A stretch of DNA of 6,113 bases, taken from NCBI GenBank assembly GCA_020722645.1, contig DYKL01000224.1:1-6113 (forward strand), read 5' to 3'. The stretch's first letter is position 1. Every line of letters begins with the position of its first letter. The DNA is from Acetofilamentum sp. GTDB lineage: Bacteria > Bacteroidota > Bacteroidia > Bacteroidales > JAFGUD01. Both the position numbers and the translations under genes were made by a program. Below the pieces are notes generated by a model that saw only the letters and a list, made by a program, of their open reading frames with translations, was not told the origin of the DNA and made no database searches. Below, piece after piece: positions 5,170 to 6,113 of this stretch.

Positions 5170-6113
5170 TATTACACATTTCCAAAAAATTTGAAAATAA
5201 AATTAACGAAATTGCAGAATTTTACGAAGCAATTGTTATAAAAAAAGAAACTGAATTTGTACTGGTAACACCTTCAAAAATTAAGGAATTACAAGAAAAA
5301 GACAAAGAATTTGTTAATAAAATTTATGTTGCCGAAAATGATATGCAATTATGCAACATAAAGTATCAGCCCAAAAGAGAAGTAAAAATCGGAGATATAG
5401 CGATTGGAGGGAAAAACAGAAATACAATTGTAATAGCCGGACCATGTTCGGTGGAATCGGAAGAACAAATAGAACAATCATCACAATTATTGTTGAGTTT
5501 AGGCCTTAAATCAATGCGAGGCGGTGCATACAAACCCAGAACATCTCCTTATACTTTCAGAGGAATGGGTTTGGAGGGCTTGAAATTATTGGCAAAAATT
5601 CGTGAAAAATACGGTTTTTCGATTGTTACCGAAGTACGCGATTCTACACACGTTGATGAAATTATCGAATATGCAGATGTTGTTCAAATCGGCGCGAAAT
5701 CAATGTACGACCATGGGATATTGAACAGATGCGGAAAAACAAACAAACCCATATTGTTAAAAAGAGGATTCGGTGCAACATTGCAGGAGTTTGTACAAAT
5801 TGCTGATTTTATTATGTCTGCCGGAAATGAAAATGTCATACTTTGCGAACGCGGAATCAGAACATTTGAGACAAAAACCCGTTTTACCCTTGATTTATGC
5901 GGTGTAGCATTTCTTAAAGAACATACAAATCTGCCGATAATTCTTGACCCTTCTCACGCAATGGGCTATGCTTACGGTGTCCCCGATTTGGCAAGAGCTT
6001 GTTTGGCAATGGATATTGACGGTTTGTTGATTGAAACACACCCAAATCCGAAAGTTGCAAAATCTGATGCTTCTCAACAGCTCACTCACGAAGAATTTAC
6101 GAAACTTTATAAT
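5166..6113 (+). CDS. aroF: 3-deoxy-7-phosphoheptulonate (DAHP) synthase, type I-beta, 3' end missing
   Basis: This catalyses PEP plus erythrose 4-phosphate to DAHP, the committed step of the shikimate pathway to aromatic amino acids. 316 residues are present with no stop before the edge; relatives are about 330-340, so roughly 15-25 residues are missing. Residues 1-~70 are a weakly conserved ferredoxin-like N-terminal domain of the kind that gives feedback control in this subclass. The barrel carries GPCSVES (92-98), KPRTSPY (123-129), KRG (199-201) and CERGIRTFE (227-235). Metal ligands are Cys94, His264, Glu290 and Asp301, with the same spacing as I recall for the Thermotoga maritima enzyme. 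KPRTS instead of the KANRS-type motif argues against KDO-8-phosphate synthase. Odd points: the usual GARN is GAKS (Lys178 where an Arg contacts PEP phosphate), followed by MYDHG, and the usual GRR after DPSH is replaced by GYAYG. Start chosen at the ATGA overlap. Family is sure; substrate is very likely but slightly open. Confidence 0.9.
   Translation, partial: MILHISKKFENKINEIAEFYEAIVIKKETEFVLVTPSKIKELQEKDKEFVNKIYVAENDMQLCNIKYQPKREVKIGDIAIGGKNRNTIVIAGPCSVESEEQIEQSSQLLLSLGLKSMRGGAYKPRTSPYTFRGMGLEGLKLLAKIREKYGFSIVTEVRDSTHVDEIIEYADVVQIGAKSMYDHGILNRCGKTNKPILLKRGFGATLQEFVQIADFIMSAGNENVILCERGIRTFETKTRFTLDLCGVAFLKEHTNLPIILDPSHAMGYAYGVPDLARACLAMDIDGLLIETHPNPKVAKSDASQQLTHEEFTKLYN

Noticed and set aside
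5895..6089. 64-codon minus-strand frame inside the DAHP synthase gene
   Set aside because: Antisense to the conserved metal-binding end of the synthase; cysteine-rich shadow translation with no support.
5166..6113. KDO-8-phosphate synthase as the identity of the last gene
   Set aside because: The KPRTSPY motif, CERGIRTFE and DPSH are DAHP synthase signatures. KDO-8-phosphate synthases have a KANRS-type motif and lack this N-terminal domain.

Overview
This is an AT-rich window that looks like a chromosomal fragment from a member of the Bacteroidota, probably an uncultured one. Three things point there. Start codons sit behind A-rich leaders with almost no Shine-Dalgarno sequence. Two starts are preceded by a perfect match to the Bacteroidota -7 box TAnnTTTG, one with a TTTG box 19 bases further upstream. 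The M23 peptidase has the long beta-rich C-terminal half common in that phylum. No RNA gene, CRISPR array, phage gene or transposase gene is visible.

Layout. Positions 1-198 are non-coding, with a short iterated cgcaaag motif and a rightward terminator-like hairpin. Positions 199-1569 (minus) encode a class-3-like aldehyde dehydrogenase with a complete catalytic set. Positions 1570-2365 are about 800 bases without a credible gene but full of structure: a perfect 10-bp hairpin just upstream of the dehydrogenase, an inverted-repeat pair, a 9-bp hairpin, a 52-bp hairpin-bearing sequence present twice at a period of 80 bp, a 193-bp MITE-like element with 22-bp inverted ends and a possible 5-bp target duplication, and a short tandem repeat that touches the next stop codon. 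Positions 2366-4045 (minus) encode a secreted M23 zinc peptidase with intact metal and catalytic residues. Positions 4046-4164 are a divergent promoter region.

Positions 4165-6113 (plus) carry the most interesting part, a two-gene unit. The first gene is a fusion of a ribulose-phosphate 3-epimerase-like TIM barrel with a pair of CBS domains that resemble those of the KpsF/GutQ arabinose-5-phosphate isomerases. Its stop codon overlaps by 4 bp (ATGA) the start of a type I-beta DAHP synthase, which runs off the right edge. The overlap implies translational coupling. The likely reading is that a possibly adenylate-sensing epimerase domain on the pentose phosphate side is tied to the enzyme that commits erythrose 4-phosphate and PEP to the shikimate pathway. 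Both proteins depart from their families at substrate-contacting positions while keeping metal and catalytic residues, so a changed substrate or a regulatory role for the epimerase part is possible.
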